In this document: positions 7,290 through 13,938 of the stretch, one piece after another
How positions within the stretch are numbered: the stretch's first letter is position 1
Layout: each line of letters starts with the position of its first letter
Position numbers and translations under genes: made by a program
Notes under the pieces: generated by a model
What the model saw: only the letters and a program-made list of their open reading frames with translations
What the model was told of the DNA's origin: nothing
Databases searched by the model: none
NCBI GenBank assembly: GCA_023443025.1
Contig: JAEZWM010000117.1
Coordinates: forward strand, 1 to 13,938
Origin: Bacillota bacterium
Lineage (GTDB): Bacteria > Bacillota > Clostridia > Tissierellales > Peptoniphilaceae
Direction: 5' to 3'
Length of the DNA stretch: 13,938 nt

Positions 7290-8993
7290 TTATATTTTAT
7301 CGACATTATCTGCACCGAATAAATCCGCAATAAGCTTAAAAGTCTCATCAATCTCTTCATCTGATTTTTCATCAGCAGCAGATTCATTGGTAATAATTAT
7401 CTCATATTTTTTATTTATAAAAGAATTCAATCCTTCTTTTAATTCACTTTTTAAATCATTTGCTTTTTGATAAGCAATGCTTTCATCTTTTGGAACATAT
7501 AGAGTCAGTTTATCGTTTTCTAAGTTAACAGGTCTTAAACTATTAATCCAAAACCTCCAGAAAGGATTTTTGGCAGTAGCATCTGCTACATAATTGTCCC
7601 ATTCAGGTAAAAATGCTTTTAATACCTGGTCTACCTCGTCTATAACACTATTATCATCTATGCTTTCATCAGCATCCACTATATTTTTCTTTGGCGATGA
7701 ATCCGAATTTGAATTATCCTGTGTCTTACTAATAGCTTCAGTGTTAACATGTTCTGTTCTTTTTGAAGCTGCAGGATCCTTTATGGCTTTAACTTCACTC
7801 TTTGTCTCCACTTTATTTAATACGGTATTTGACTCAGCATTCACTTGAACTCCATCTTTAAGTTTGATAAGTTCTGCTTCCAGCTTTTCAATTCTTGAAA
7901 GTAGGCTTTTTCGATCTACTTGATCTATTAGTTTAACCACTGTAATTTGTGCTATTATTCTAGTTAATTCACTTAACCTCATTTGTGAAGTTGCATCGAG
8001 AATTATTTCGATTGAATCAACAATCCGTCCGATTTCTAAATCTCTAGCTTGATTTACAAACCTATTTACCGTTTCCTTTTCGTACCCAAAAAGCCTTTCC
8101 GGAACGGTTTTGGCTAAAAGTAAATCCCTGTAATGATCAAGTAGAGATGAAATAAATTCTCCTGAATCAATCCCGGATTCAAATACATTCTCTAAAATTT
8201 TTAAAGCCTCAGCTTGACTTCCATTAATAACCCTATCTACAAGTTCAAAAATCTCATCTGATTTAACTGTTCCTATTATGGAAGCAACTAAATCCGTTGT
8301 AACATGATTCCCTGATGATGCCAAGACCTGATCGAGAATACTTTGAGCGTCTCTCATAGCTCCGTCGGCTGCTCTTGCAATCATCTCGACAGCTTCTTCT
8401 TCAATCGACACATTTAAATCATTTGTAATATATTTAATACTCTCAGTAATACCTTCTCTATCAATTCGATTAAAATCAAATCTTTGACATCTGGAAAGTA
8501 TAGTTTGAGGGATTTTTTCAAGTTCAGTTGTTGCAAGAATAAAAATTAAATGGGAAGGCGGTTCTTCCATGATTTTTAAAAGCGCATTAAATCCTTCATT
8601 TGTAATCATGTGCGCCTCATCGATAATATATACTTTGTATTTTAAAAGTGCGGGAGGGTAAATTACTTTATCCCTTAAATCTCTAATATCATCGATTCTC
8701 CTATTTGATGCAGCGTCCATCTCAACTACATCCATAGTAGTGTCCCCTAGTATTGATTTACAATTAATGCATTCATTGCAAGGGTTTCCATCAATTGGGT
8801 TTAAACAATTCACAGCTCTTGAGAGAATTTTTGCACAGCTTGTTTTTCCTGTTCCTCTAGTACCGGAGAAAATATAAGCATGACCCAGTTGATTATTCAT
8901 GACTTGATTTTTTAAAACACTAACAATTTCAGATTGTCCTATTACTTTATCAAATGTATCGGGTCTATATTTTCTATAAATCGCTTGATACAA
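7290..8993 (-). CDS. dnaX: DNA polymerase III subunit gamma/tau
   Basis: ATPase of the replicative clamp loader; the tau form also ties polymerase cores to the loader. 567 residues. Visible: Walker A GTRGTGKT (44-51), zinc-binding cysteines C63, C72, C75, C78, Walker B/DEAH (125-128), and the sensor SRC (168-170). A charged, low-complexity linker follows (about 380-460), then a C-terminal domain containing NPFWRFWINSLRP that fits a tau-like C-terminus. The start is TTG at 8993, preceded by GGGAGGTGAG; no ATG lies nearby, and the TTG-encoded YQAIYRKYRPDTF matches the usual N-terminus of DnaX. It heads the six-gene operon. A slippery run near 7683-7692 was considered for gamma production and is not convincing. 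Confidence 0.96.
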   Translation of the reverse strand: MYQAIYRKYRPDTFDKVIGQSEIVSVLKNQVMNNQLGHAYIFSGTRGTGKTSCAKILSRAVNCLNPIDGNPCNECINCKSILGDTTMDVVEMDAASNRRIDDIRDLRDKVIYPPALLKYKVYIIDEAHMITNEGFNALLKIMEEPPSHLIFILATTELEKIPQTILSRCQRFDFNRIDREGITESIKYITNDLNVSIEEEAVEMIARAADGAMRDAQSILDQVLASSGNHVTTDLVASIIGTVKSDEIFELVDRVINGSQAEALKILENVFESGIDSGEFISSLLDHYRDLLLAKTVPERLFGYEKETVNRFVNQARDLEIGRIVDSIEIILDATSQMRLSELTRIIAQITVVKLIDQVDRKSLLSRIEKLEAELIKLKDGVQVNAESNTVLNKVETKSEVKAIKDPAASKRTEHVNTEAISKTQDNSNSDSSPKKNIVDADESIDDNSVIDEVDQVLKAFLPEWDNYVADATAKNPFWRFWINSLRPVNLENDKLTLYVPKDESIAYQKANDLKSELKEGLNSFINKKYEIIITNESAADEKSDEEIDETFKLIADLFGADNVDKI

Positions 8994-9016
8994 CGCCTCA
9001 CCTCCCTTGCACTATC

Positions 9017-9045
9017 ATTATAACATATGTTAATTCAAATATGAA
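9017..9045 (-). promoter_or_regulatory. Candidate promoter of the dnaX-ebfC-recR-hut operon
   Basis: On the minus strand there is a perfect TATAAT (9022-9017) with an extended TG one base upstream (9025-9024). A weak -35 TTCATA (9045-9040) sits at 17-nt spacing. The predicted start near 9010 leaves a very short leader before the GGGAGG ribosome site. No other promoter of similar quality was seen ahead of hutI or hutH. Confidence 0.6.
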
Positions 9046-9298
9046 CAATAGCTCATTAGCATGGTAGAGAGTTTTATGTAATCGTTGTCATTGAATAATT
9101 ATATAATTTATAGCGTTGTATTTTTTAGTTATTTAATTCAATATATATTTCACTATAATATATTATTTGTTATTATATTATCATTTTACTATAACCTCTC
9201 TAATTAGATAATGAGATTATTTTTGCATAAATCAATAAAGTTAGTAATTTTTTTAAAAATTTTCTCAGATTTAAATTTAATTTTAATTTTTTTAATTA

Positions 9299-9327
9299 TT
9301 TACTAGTACTTTTAAATTATTTATGAT
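9299..9327 (+). promoter_or_regulatory. Candidate promoter of the YuiF-like transporter
   Basis: TTTACT (9299-9304), a 17-nt spacer, and TATGAT (9322-9327) precede the gene by about 50 nt. The flanks are so AT-rich that chance matches are likely, so this is tentative. Confidence 0.4.
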
Positions 9328-9377
9328 AAAATTTAGAAAACGTATTCATTCGTTTAAATTTTAAAGGAGGGATTTTT

Positions 9378-10703
9378 ATGTTAACTAACCCGGTAATTAT
9401 TTCTGTTGCTGTTATGACTATACTGGCTTTACTGAAAGTTAATATTCTAATAGCTATATTTATAGCTGCAATAGTAGCCGGTCTAGCGGCAGGTATGCCA
9501 ATCGCAACCACCATGGGAACACTTATAGGAGGTATGGGAGGAAACTCTGAGACTGCTCTATCTTATATCATGCTTGGAGCGATGGCTGTTGCTATAAGTC
9601 ACACCGGAATCGCAGACTTTTTAATCCGTGGGATGAGTAGTGCTTTTAAAGATAAGAAGAAATTATTCATACTTATTATTGCCGGCATTGCGTGCTTCTC
9701 ACAAAACCTTATACCAGTACATATCGCTTTTATTCCTATTCTTATTCCACCTCTACTAGGTCTTATGAATAAAATGAGAATTGATAGAAGAGCAGTAGCT
9801 GCTGCACTTACCTTTGGTCTAAAAGCTCCATATGTTGTACTTCCGATCGGATTTGGAGGAATTTTCCATACCATCATAGTTAAGGCACTTGTAGAAAACG
9901 GAGTTGAAGTTACAAAATCTCAAGTTATGCCTGCTATGCTACTGCCTGGACTTGGAATGTTAATCGGACTTTTAATAGCTATTTTCTTCAGTTATTCAAA
10001 AGACAGAGATTATGCTGATCAGCCTATCGCAGGTCTTGATGATGTTGAGCAGGAGCATTCTTCAACATTTAACAGAAAGCATCTTGGTGCATTACTAGGT
10101 GCAGTGGCTGCTTTTGGTATTCAAATTATATTCGTAAAAATGGACTGGTCTGGTGGTTTACCTCTTGGTGCATTAGCAGCACTAATTATAATGATGGCAT
10201 TTGGATCATTTACATTTAAAGAATTTGACAAGATAATGAGCGGCGGTATCGGACTAATGGGATTCATAGCTTTCGTAATGCTGATTGCGGCTGGATATGG
10301 TGCTGTACTTAGAGAGACGGGTGCAGTAGTAGAGCTTGTTGAAGCTTCTGCAAGCATACTAGGAGGCAGTAAGGTAATATCCGCACTAGTTATGCTATTA
10401 ATCGGTCTTCTTGTAACAATGGGTATCGGTTCTTCATTTAGTACTATACCTATCATAGCGACTCTATTTGTTCCACTGGGCGTTCAGCTTGGGTTCTCCC
10501 CTGCAGCTATCATAGCTCTAGTAGGTACAGCAGGAGCTCTTGGAGATGCCGGTTCACCTGCATCTGACTCAACTCTTGGACCTACATCAGGACTAAATGC
10601 TGATAGACAACATGATCACATCTGGGATACATGTATACCGACATTTTTACACTTCAATATACCACTAATCATATTTGGTGTAATCGCAGCGATTATTCTA
10701 TAA
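9378..10703 (+). CDS. YuiF-like Na+/H+ antiporter-family transporter
   Basis: A 441-residue integral membrane protein with about 11-12 hydrophobic helices. It resembles the YuiF branch of the NhaC/Na+:H+ antiporter superfamily. Helix-breaking segments such as CFSQNLIPVHIAFIPILIPP (about 110-129) and GSSFSTIPIIATLFVPLG, and a conserved loop GDAGSPASDSTLGPTSGLN near the C-terminus, are typical of this family. A short hydrophilic loop lies around 210-235 (KDRDYADQPIAGLDDVEQEHS). Some YuiF homologues have been predicted to import histidine from regulatory-site analysis, which fits the nearby hut genes; here that is inference, and a sodium/proton or other amino-acid role is possible. AAAGGAGGG at 9363-9371 gives a clear start at ATG 9378. 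It is monocistronic, ended by a shared terminator. Confidence 0.82.
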   Translation: MLTNPVIISVAVMTILALLKVNILIAIFIAAIVAGLAAGMPIATTMGTLIGGMGGNSETALSYIMLGAMAVAISHTGIADFLIRGMSSAFKDKKKLFILIIAGIACFSQNLIPVHIAFIPILIPPLLGLMNKMRIDRRAVAAALTFGLKAPYVVLPIGFGGIFHTIIVKALVENGVEVTKSQVMPAMLLPGLGMLIGLLIAIFFSYSKDRDYADQPIAGLDDVEQEHSSTFNRKHLGALLGAVAAFGIQIIFVKMDWSGGLPLGALAALIIMMAFGSFTFKEFDKIMSGGIGLMGFIAFVMLIAAGYGAVLRETGAVVELVEASASILGGSKVISALVMLLIGLLVTMGIGSSFSTIPIIATLFVPLGVQLGFSPAAIIALVGTAGALGDAGSPASDSTLGPTSGLNADRQHDHIWDTCIPTFLHFNIPLIIFGVIAAIIL

Positions 10704-10722
10704 TCTAAATAATAAACCAATT

Positions 10723-10750
10723 AAAAAATCCCCGCATAGGGGATTTTTTT
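10723..10750. terminator. Bidirectional terminator between convergent genes
   Basis: AAAAAATCCCC (10723-10733) pairs perfectly with GGGGATTTTTT (10739-10749) around a 5-nt loop, giving a T tract in either direction. It serves the YuiF-like gene (+). It also touches the stop codon of the PTS-like gene (-), whose last codon is at 10749-10751. Confidence 0.88.
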
Positions 10751-11762
10751 ATGATTCTAATTTCATATCTCCAAACTTTATTAAACCGCCATTTCTCATC
10801 CATTCAGAGATTATTAGAGAAAGTACTCCCGGGGCTATAAAGTGCAATACTGCTATTTTAATTAAAACATCAGGTGAACTACCCATGGTTTCAATCATAG
10901 CAAATTGTCCTACAAGTCCGCTTGTTCCCATCCCGGCACCAATGCTTATAGACTCCATTTTAAAAACAACTGTAGAAATAGGTCCGAGTACGGCTGATGA
11001 GATTATCGCAGGTAGCCATATCAGTGGTTTTTTTATAATATTAGGAACTTGAAGCATGCTGGTTCCTATACCTTGCGCTAAAAATCCACCAAATTTATTT
11101 TCTCTATAAGATGCAACGGCAAATCCAATCATATTTGCACAACATCCTACAGTGGCAGCACCGGCTGCAAGTCCTGTTAGATTTAATGAAATCGCAATTG
11201 CTGCAGATGATATTGGAAGCGTTAGTATCATACCCATTAGGACTGATACCGCAATTCCCATTGGAATAGGTCTAAGTTCAGTTGCTCTGTTAATCACCTC
11301 ACCTACTCCACTCATAACCTGACTCATTATAGGCGAAATAAAGTGTCCGGTAAGGCCACCGGCTATGATGGTCACGAGCGGTACTAACACGATGTCCACT
11401 TTAGTTTTTCCGGAAACAAATTTACCCAGCTCAGCTGCTACAAGTGCAGCAACAAATGCACCGACAGGTTCACCAACTCCTGCGAGAAAAGCTCCTTCAG
11501 CTCCAATTGAAAGCGTTCCTGCTCCAATAGCTCCCACGGCAGCTGAACTCATTACTACAAGTGGTGGAGAACCTATAACATAAGCGACTCCCACTCCAAT
11601 CGCCGGTCCCATCATTCTTTGAGCAATATTTCCAATATCTATAAGAATGTCTATATTCAATACGGTGCCCAATTGTTTTATTATTAAGCCAATTAAAAGC
11701 GAAGAAAAAAGTCCCCATGCCATTCCATTAAGTACTTTAGTAATATAATTTCTTATTTTCAA
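10749..11762 (-). CDS. PTS_EIIC_2 / PfoR-like membrane protein
   Basis: A 337-residue polytopic membrane protein with roughly eight to ten Gly/Ala-rich helices. It resembles the PTS_EIIC_2 family, which includes PfoR-type proteins of clostridia. Recognisable stretches are VAYVIGSPPLVVMSSAAVG, LAGVGEPVGAFVAALVAAELG and GIGTSMLQVPNIIKKPLIWL. There are no EIIA, EIIB or HPr domains and no phosphorylation-site genes next to it, so calling it a sugar permease would be unsafe. The longer frame starts at ATG 11789, but its first codons contain the ribosome site CGGAGGTGG; the TTG at 11762, 5 nt after GGAGGT, is the likely start. It is monocistronic. Substrate and regulatory role are unknown. Confidence 0.8.
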   Translation of the reverse strand: MKIRNYITKVLNGMAWGLFSSLLIGLIIKQLGTVLNIDILIDIGNIAQRMMGPAIGVGVAYVIGSPPLVVMSSAAVGAIGAGTLSIGAEGAFLAGVGEPVGAFVAALVAAELGKFVSGKTKVDIVLVPLVTIIAGGLTGHFISPIMSQVMSGVGEVINRATELRPIPMGIAVSVLMGMILTLPISSAAIAISLNLTGLAAGAATVGCCANMIGFAVASYRENKFGGFLAQGIGTSMLQVPNIIKKPLIWLPAIISSAVLGPISTVVFKMESISIGAGMGTSGLVGQFAMIETMGSSPDVLIKIAVLHFIAPGVLSLIISEWMRNGGLIKFGDMKLES

Positions 11763-11789
11763 TTTCCACCTCCGAGGTTTGCTGTTCAT

Positions 11790-11818
11790 ATTGTAACATA
11801 AAAAAGATTTAATTTAAA
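11790..11818 (-). promoter_or_regulatory. Candidate promoter of the PTS_EIIC_2-like gene
   Basis: Minus-strand TACAAT (11795-11790) with an extended TG (11798-11797) and a weak -35 TTTAAA at 17-nt spacing. The predicted transcript starts about 20 nt before the TTG codon, consistent with the shorter start. Confidence 0.5.
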
Positions 11819-11858
11819 AGAAAGGCGCAGAACGATTTTATCTATAAGTATGATTACC

Positions 11859-11887
11859 TTGACACTTCGTACTCTTTCGAATATAAT
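11859..11887 (+). promoter_or_regulatory. Consensus sigma-A promoter for tRNA-Ser and SRP RNA
   Basis: Perfect TTGACA (11859-11864), a 17-nt spacer and perfect TATAAT (11882-11887), predicting a start near 11894, about 15 nt before the tRNA. No other promoter is visible before the SRP RNA, so both RNAs probably share it. Full-consensus promoters suit stable RNA genes. Confidence 0.9.
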
Positions 11888-11908
11888 ATTATTTCGTAAA
11901 CCTTTTAT

Positions 11909-12000
11909 GGAGAGTTGGCCGAGTTGGTCGAAGGCGCACGACTGGAAATCGTGTAAACGTTAATCGCGTTTCGAGGGTTCAAATCCCTTGCTCTCCGCCA
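11909..12000 (+). tRNA. tRNA-Ser (anticodon GGA)
   Basis: Acceptor GGAGAGT pairs with GCTCTCC (last pair T-G), with discriminator G and an encoded CCA at 11998-12000. The anticodon stem CACGA/TCGTG holds loop CTGGAAA, placing GGA at 11944-11946; it reads UCC and UCU. The long variable arm, AAACG/CGTTT, is diagnostic of a class II serine tRNA. The T loop is TTCAAAT. All stems are intact at 92 nt. Confidence 0.97.
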
Positions 12001-12268
12001 TCCGTACTAGATGGGGAACTAGCGGTGCCCTGTAACCTGCAATCCGCTACAGCAGGATCGATGCCCGGTCTCGACTTATAAGCTTTTTGGTCTGACCTTG
12101 GCAAGTGGTGTTGACGAATGGGTCTTACGCAACAGGAATCTATGAACCTCGTCAGGTCCGGGAGGAAGCAGCGATAAGTAGACACTCCTGTGTGCCGTGA
12201 GGTTGCCTGTTTTGAGCTAACTACCGAGGTAACGCGAGGGACTTATCTGGCAAAGCCGGGTGTACGGT
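12001..12268 (+). ncRNA. ffs: Signal recognition particle RNA (large, Bacillus type)
   Basis: RNA scaffold of the SRP, which together with Ffh targets membrane and secreted proteins. About 267 nt, the size of the Gram-positive form with an Alu domain. The 5' part contains the Alu-domain signature GGTGCCCTGTAACCTGC. The S-domain apex is at about 12150-12175, with GTCAGGTCCGGGAGGAAGCA. The ends pair (CCGTAC 12002-12007 with GTACGG 12262-12267), which fixes the boundaries. The apical tetraloop is GGGA (12160-12163), a GNRA loop but not the usual GGAA. It begins 0-1 nt after the tRNA CCA, so its 5' end is probably set by tRNA 3' processing. Confidence 0.93.
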
Positions 12269-12273
12269 TACAT

Positions 12274-12308
12274 AAAAAAATCTCCGGAAAATTTTCCGGA
12301 GATTTTTT
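12274..12308. terminator. Palindromic bidirectional terminator
   Basis: TCTCCGGAAAA (12281-12291) is followed immediately by its exact reverse complement TTTTCCGGAGA (12292-12302), flanked by an A tract and a T tract. It can end the tRNA-SRP transcript (+) and the cell-wall protein gene (-), whose stop codon lies 4 nt away. Confidence 0.9.
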
Positions 12309-12312
12309 ATTT

Positions 12313-13938
12313 CTATTTGATTTTTAAATCTAATCGATTATACACTGCAGCTGATACCGAATTATTTCCTCCAAGTACCATTATATGGCTTGGTTTTACG
12401 GAGTCCAAATATCCATTTACCGATGCCGGTAATGCTTTAGAATTCGTTAATAATAAAGTTCCGCCGTATTTAGCTGCAAGCGGTGCACCTACCAGTGAAT
12501 CAGGGAAGTTCATACCGTCTGCAACCACAAATACCTTTCTCTGTGGAAATAGCTTCTTAGCCACTTCGACCGAGGTTGCATATCTATCATCACCATAAAC
12601 TCTTGATACATTTACACCATTTTGTCTAAGTTTATCACCTATAGGGCCACTAACCGACTTTACCCCACCGATAATAATAACTTGATTTGCAGCATTTAAT
12701 TTAGCTTCCGTTTTAGCATCAAGTGTAGTTCCATTTGTTAGAAGTACAGGAATTTTTGTTGCCGCTGAGTATGCAGATACTGCTAGAGCATCGGCAAAGA
12801 TGGTACCATTAGCTAAAATGTATTTATCATTTTGACCAAGAGCATCAGCTATATTAACAGCAGTTTCAAATCTATCTCCACCTGCAATCCTATCAACTTC
12901 CATACCGTCTATGGATGCAAGTTGAGCAATTAGTGAATTAGGAAGTAGACTCGTACCTCCGATTACAGTGACTTTTTTAGCTCCAAGCCTTATTATTTCG
13001 GCTTTAACAGACTCTGATAATTTACCTCCATGGTTTAAAAGAATTGGATTATAACTGCCTGAATTATTTGTAAGAGCAGAAGCTACCAGTGCATCAGCAT
13101 AATTGTCCGCAGATGCTATAAATACATGAGAAGCCTTTTCAGGGTTTAATATAGTACTCACTCTAGTTGCCGTTGTGATTCTACTATCCCCAAATAATCT
13201 TTGCATCTTAACATCCGGAACTTCGACTTTAGGTGGTTCTGGTTTTTCCGGAGTTACAGGGTCTTGAGGCTTTGGAGTTGGCTCAGGATTTGGATTAGGA
13301 GCCGGCTCAACAGGTTTTACAGGATTCTTAAGCTCATCCGGTATAACCGGTTTTGCAGAGGGTCCGGGTATTGGATCTTTTCCGTCAACTAATGTAGTTT
13401 GAAGACTGTACATTACAATAGCAGTTTCCCAGCCATATGTTTTACTTGGAGCCCATTTAGCTCCTAAGTCCTCAACATGTTTTGCTGTTCCCATTAAAAA
13501 TGGAAAATGTCTTGGATCCGGTGTTTTATCCTCATCATATGGAAATCCTGTTTGACCTGCATAAAGAGCTAAGTGATGAACTTGTGCAGTTATCCCTTCG
13601 TTCCAGTCTTTAAATTTCTTATGTGCTTGTTTATCAGTATCCGATCCTCCAACGGTTATCTTTAGTCCGCATGGATTAAAGTGATCCTTAGAAACAACCC
13701 CTGTAAATTTAAAATAGTTCGTCTCCTTTGCTGATTGAGCATAGGTTACAGCAGGGTCAATTCCGTGTTTAACAGATACATCGTAGAAAGTCTGTGCTTG
13801 TTCAATAAAGTCAGGGTCTGCACCTTGCTTTTTAGCCCAAGCTTTCATCTGTGCAACTGTTGTTGTCGGTGGTCCAATTATAGGAGTTTTTCCTACATCT
13901 GCACTTACTATTTGAAAGCTACCAAGTAGTATTGCAAA
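12313..13938 (-). CDS. Secreted glucosaminidase-like protein with three CWB2 repeats, 5'-truncated by window edge
   Basis: The frame stays open to the edge, 30 codons beyond the ATG at 13848. Those codons read FAILLGSFQIVSA then DVGKTP, which looks like the end of a signal peptide with cleavage after VSA; the gene therefore starts outside the window. Positions below are numbered from that ATG. An N-terminal hydrolase domain (about 1-160) resembles the glucosaminidase/lysozyme-like family, with probable catalytic Glu42 in AQSAKETNY. A proline-rich linker follows (about 163-213: PEPTPKPQDPVTPEKPEPP). Three cell-wall-binding type 2 repeats then begin at RLFGDSR, DRIAGGDR and SRVYGDDRYAT; each has the characteristic ADALVAS/FADALAV/FPDSLVG segment and an IGG or LGG turn. 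CWB2 repeats bind anionic wall polymers. It is likely a surface autolysin-like protein; enzymatic activity is inferred. Confidence 0.88.
   Translation of the reverse strand, partial: FAILLGSFQIVSADVGKTPIIGPPTTTVAQMKAWAKKQGADPDFIEQAQTFYDVSVKHGIDPAVTYAQSAKETNYFKFTGVVSKDHFNPCGLKITVGGSDTDKQAHKKFKDWNEGITAQVHHLALYAGQTGFPYDEDKTPDPRHFPFLMGTAKHVEDLGAKWAPSKTYGWETAIVMYSLQTTLVDGKDPIPGPSAKPVIPDELKNPVKPVEPAPNPNPEPTPKPQDPVTPEKPEPPKVEVPDVKMQRLFGDSRITTATRVSTILNPEKASHVFIASADNYADALVASALTNNSGSYNPILLNHGGKLSESVKAEIIRLGAKKVTVIGGTSLLPNSLIAQLASIDGMEVDRIAGGDRFETAVNIADALGQNDKYILANGTIFADALAVSAYSAATKIPVLLTNGTTLDAKTEAKLNAANQVIIIGGVKSVSGPIGDKLRQNGVNVSRVYGDDRYATSVEVAKKLFPQRKVFVVADGMNFPDSLVGAPLAAKYGGTLLLTNSKALPASVNGYLDSVKPSHIMVLGGNNSVSAAVYNRLDLKIK

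Larger units (their letters stand above)
9001..9377. other. AT-rich divergent intergenic region
   Basis: 377 bp separate dnaX (-) from the YuiF-like gene (+). The middle, 9121-9360, is about 13% G+C by hand count (32 of 240 bases), far lower than the flanking genes. Besides the two promoter candidates and ribosome sites at its ends I see no ORF, no DnaA-box cluster, no T-box or other recognisable riboswitch and no terminator. Bent or easily melted DNA is plausible but untested. Confidence 0.7.

Noticed and set aside
7280..7387. N-terminal extension of the YbaB/EbfC protein into dnaX
   Set aside because: The family is about 100-115 residues, and a strong Shine-Dalgarno precedes ATG 7279; the extension is the dnaX 3' end read in another frame.
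7683..7692. Programmed frameshift site in dnaX producing gamma
   Set aside because: The minus strand has a short AAAGAAAAA run in the linker, but it is a weak slippery sequence and no strong downstream stem-loop or upstream Shine-Dalgarno-like stimulator was evident.
9046..9377. T-box or other riboswitch upstream of the YuiF-like gene
   Set aside because: I looked for the T-box conserved core, a specifier loop and a terminator/antiterminator pair and found none in this AT-rich sequence.
11979..12185. 68-residue minus-strand ORF
   Set aside because: It lies entirely across the tRNA 3' end and the SRP RNA and has no ribosome site; it is a by-product of the structured RNA's base composition.
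12260..12598. 112-residue plus-strand ORF
   Set aside because: It starts within the SRP RNA 3' end, crosses a terminator and is antisense to the CWB2 repeats; it is a shadow frame.

Overview
The window is a stretch of low-GC Gram-positive (Bacillota) chromosome, most likely from an anaerobic, amino-acid-fermenting clostridial or tissierellial relative. The evidence is a large Bacillus/Clostridium-type SRP RNA with an Alu domain, strong AGGAGG ribosome sites, frequent TTG starts, a secreted lytic enzyme with three CWB2 cell-wall-binding repeats, and histidine-degradation genes. The species cannot be named from the sequence alone.

Layout. 1-1092: 3' part of an MFS transporter (+), ending in a terminator that includes its stop codon. 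1093-1846: no gene; a dense cluster of REP-like palindromes made of three ~119-nt composite units in direct orientation, two inverted hairpins and one linker remnant. 1847-2725: patatin-like hydrolase (-). 2814-8993: one tightly packed minus-strand operon, dnaX - ebfC/ybaB - recR - hutI - formimino-THF cyclodeaminase - hutH. Its gaps are 9-17 nt and it ends in a hairpin terminator. 9001-9377: very AT-rich divergent promoter region. 9378-10703: YuiF/NhaC-type transporter (+). 10749-11762: PTS_EIIC_2/PfoR-like membrane protein (-), convergent with the transporter across a shared terminator. 11859-12308: a consensus promoter, tRNA-Ser(GGA) and, directly abutting it, the SRP RNA, then a perfect palindromic terminator. 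12313-13938: secreted glucosaminidase-like protein with three CWB2 repeats (-), its N-terminus cut by the window edge.

How the genes relate. dnaX-ebfC-recR is the widely conserved replication/repair cluster of Bacillota, and tRNA-Ser plus SRP RNA usually lie just upstream of it, as in Bacillus subtilis. Here the RNA pair sits on the opposite strand with two transporter genes in between, so the neighbourhood has been rearranged. Three hut-pathway genes are attached to the end of the recR operon without a visible promoter or terminator between them. Urocanase and a glutamate formiminotransferase (or formiminoglutamase) are absent here, so the pathway must be completed elsewhere. The YuiF-like transporter diverges from dnaX and could import histidine, but that is inference.

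The most unusual content is the REP-like cluster. All eight CGTA-associated hairpins obey one rule (CGTA, two free bases, then a GGA...TCC palindrome), and copies differ by paired substitutions that keep the stems intact. No completely new multi-gene system is evident.
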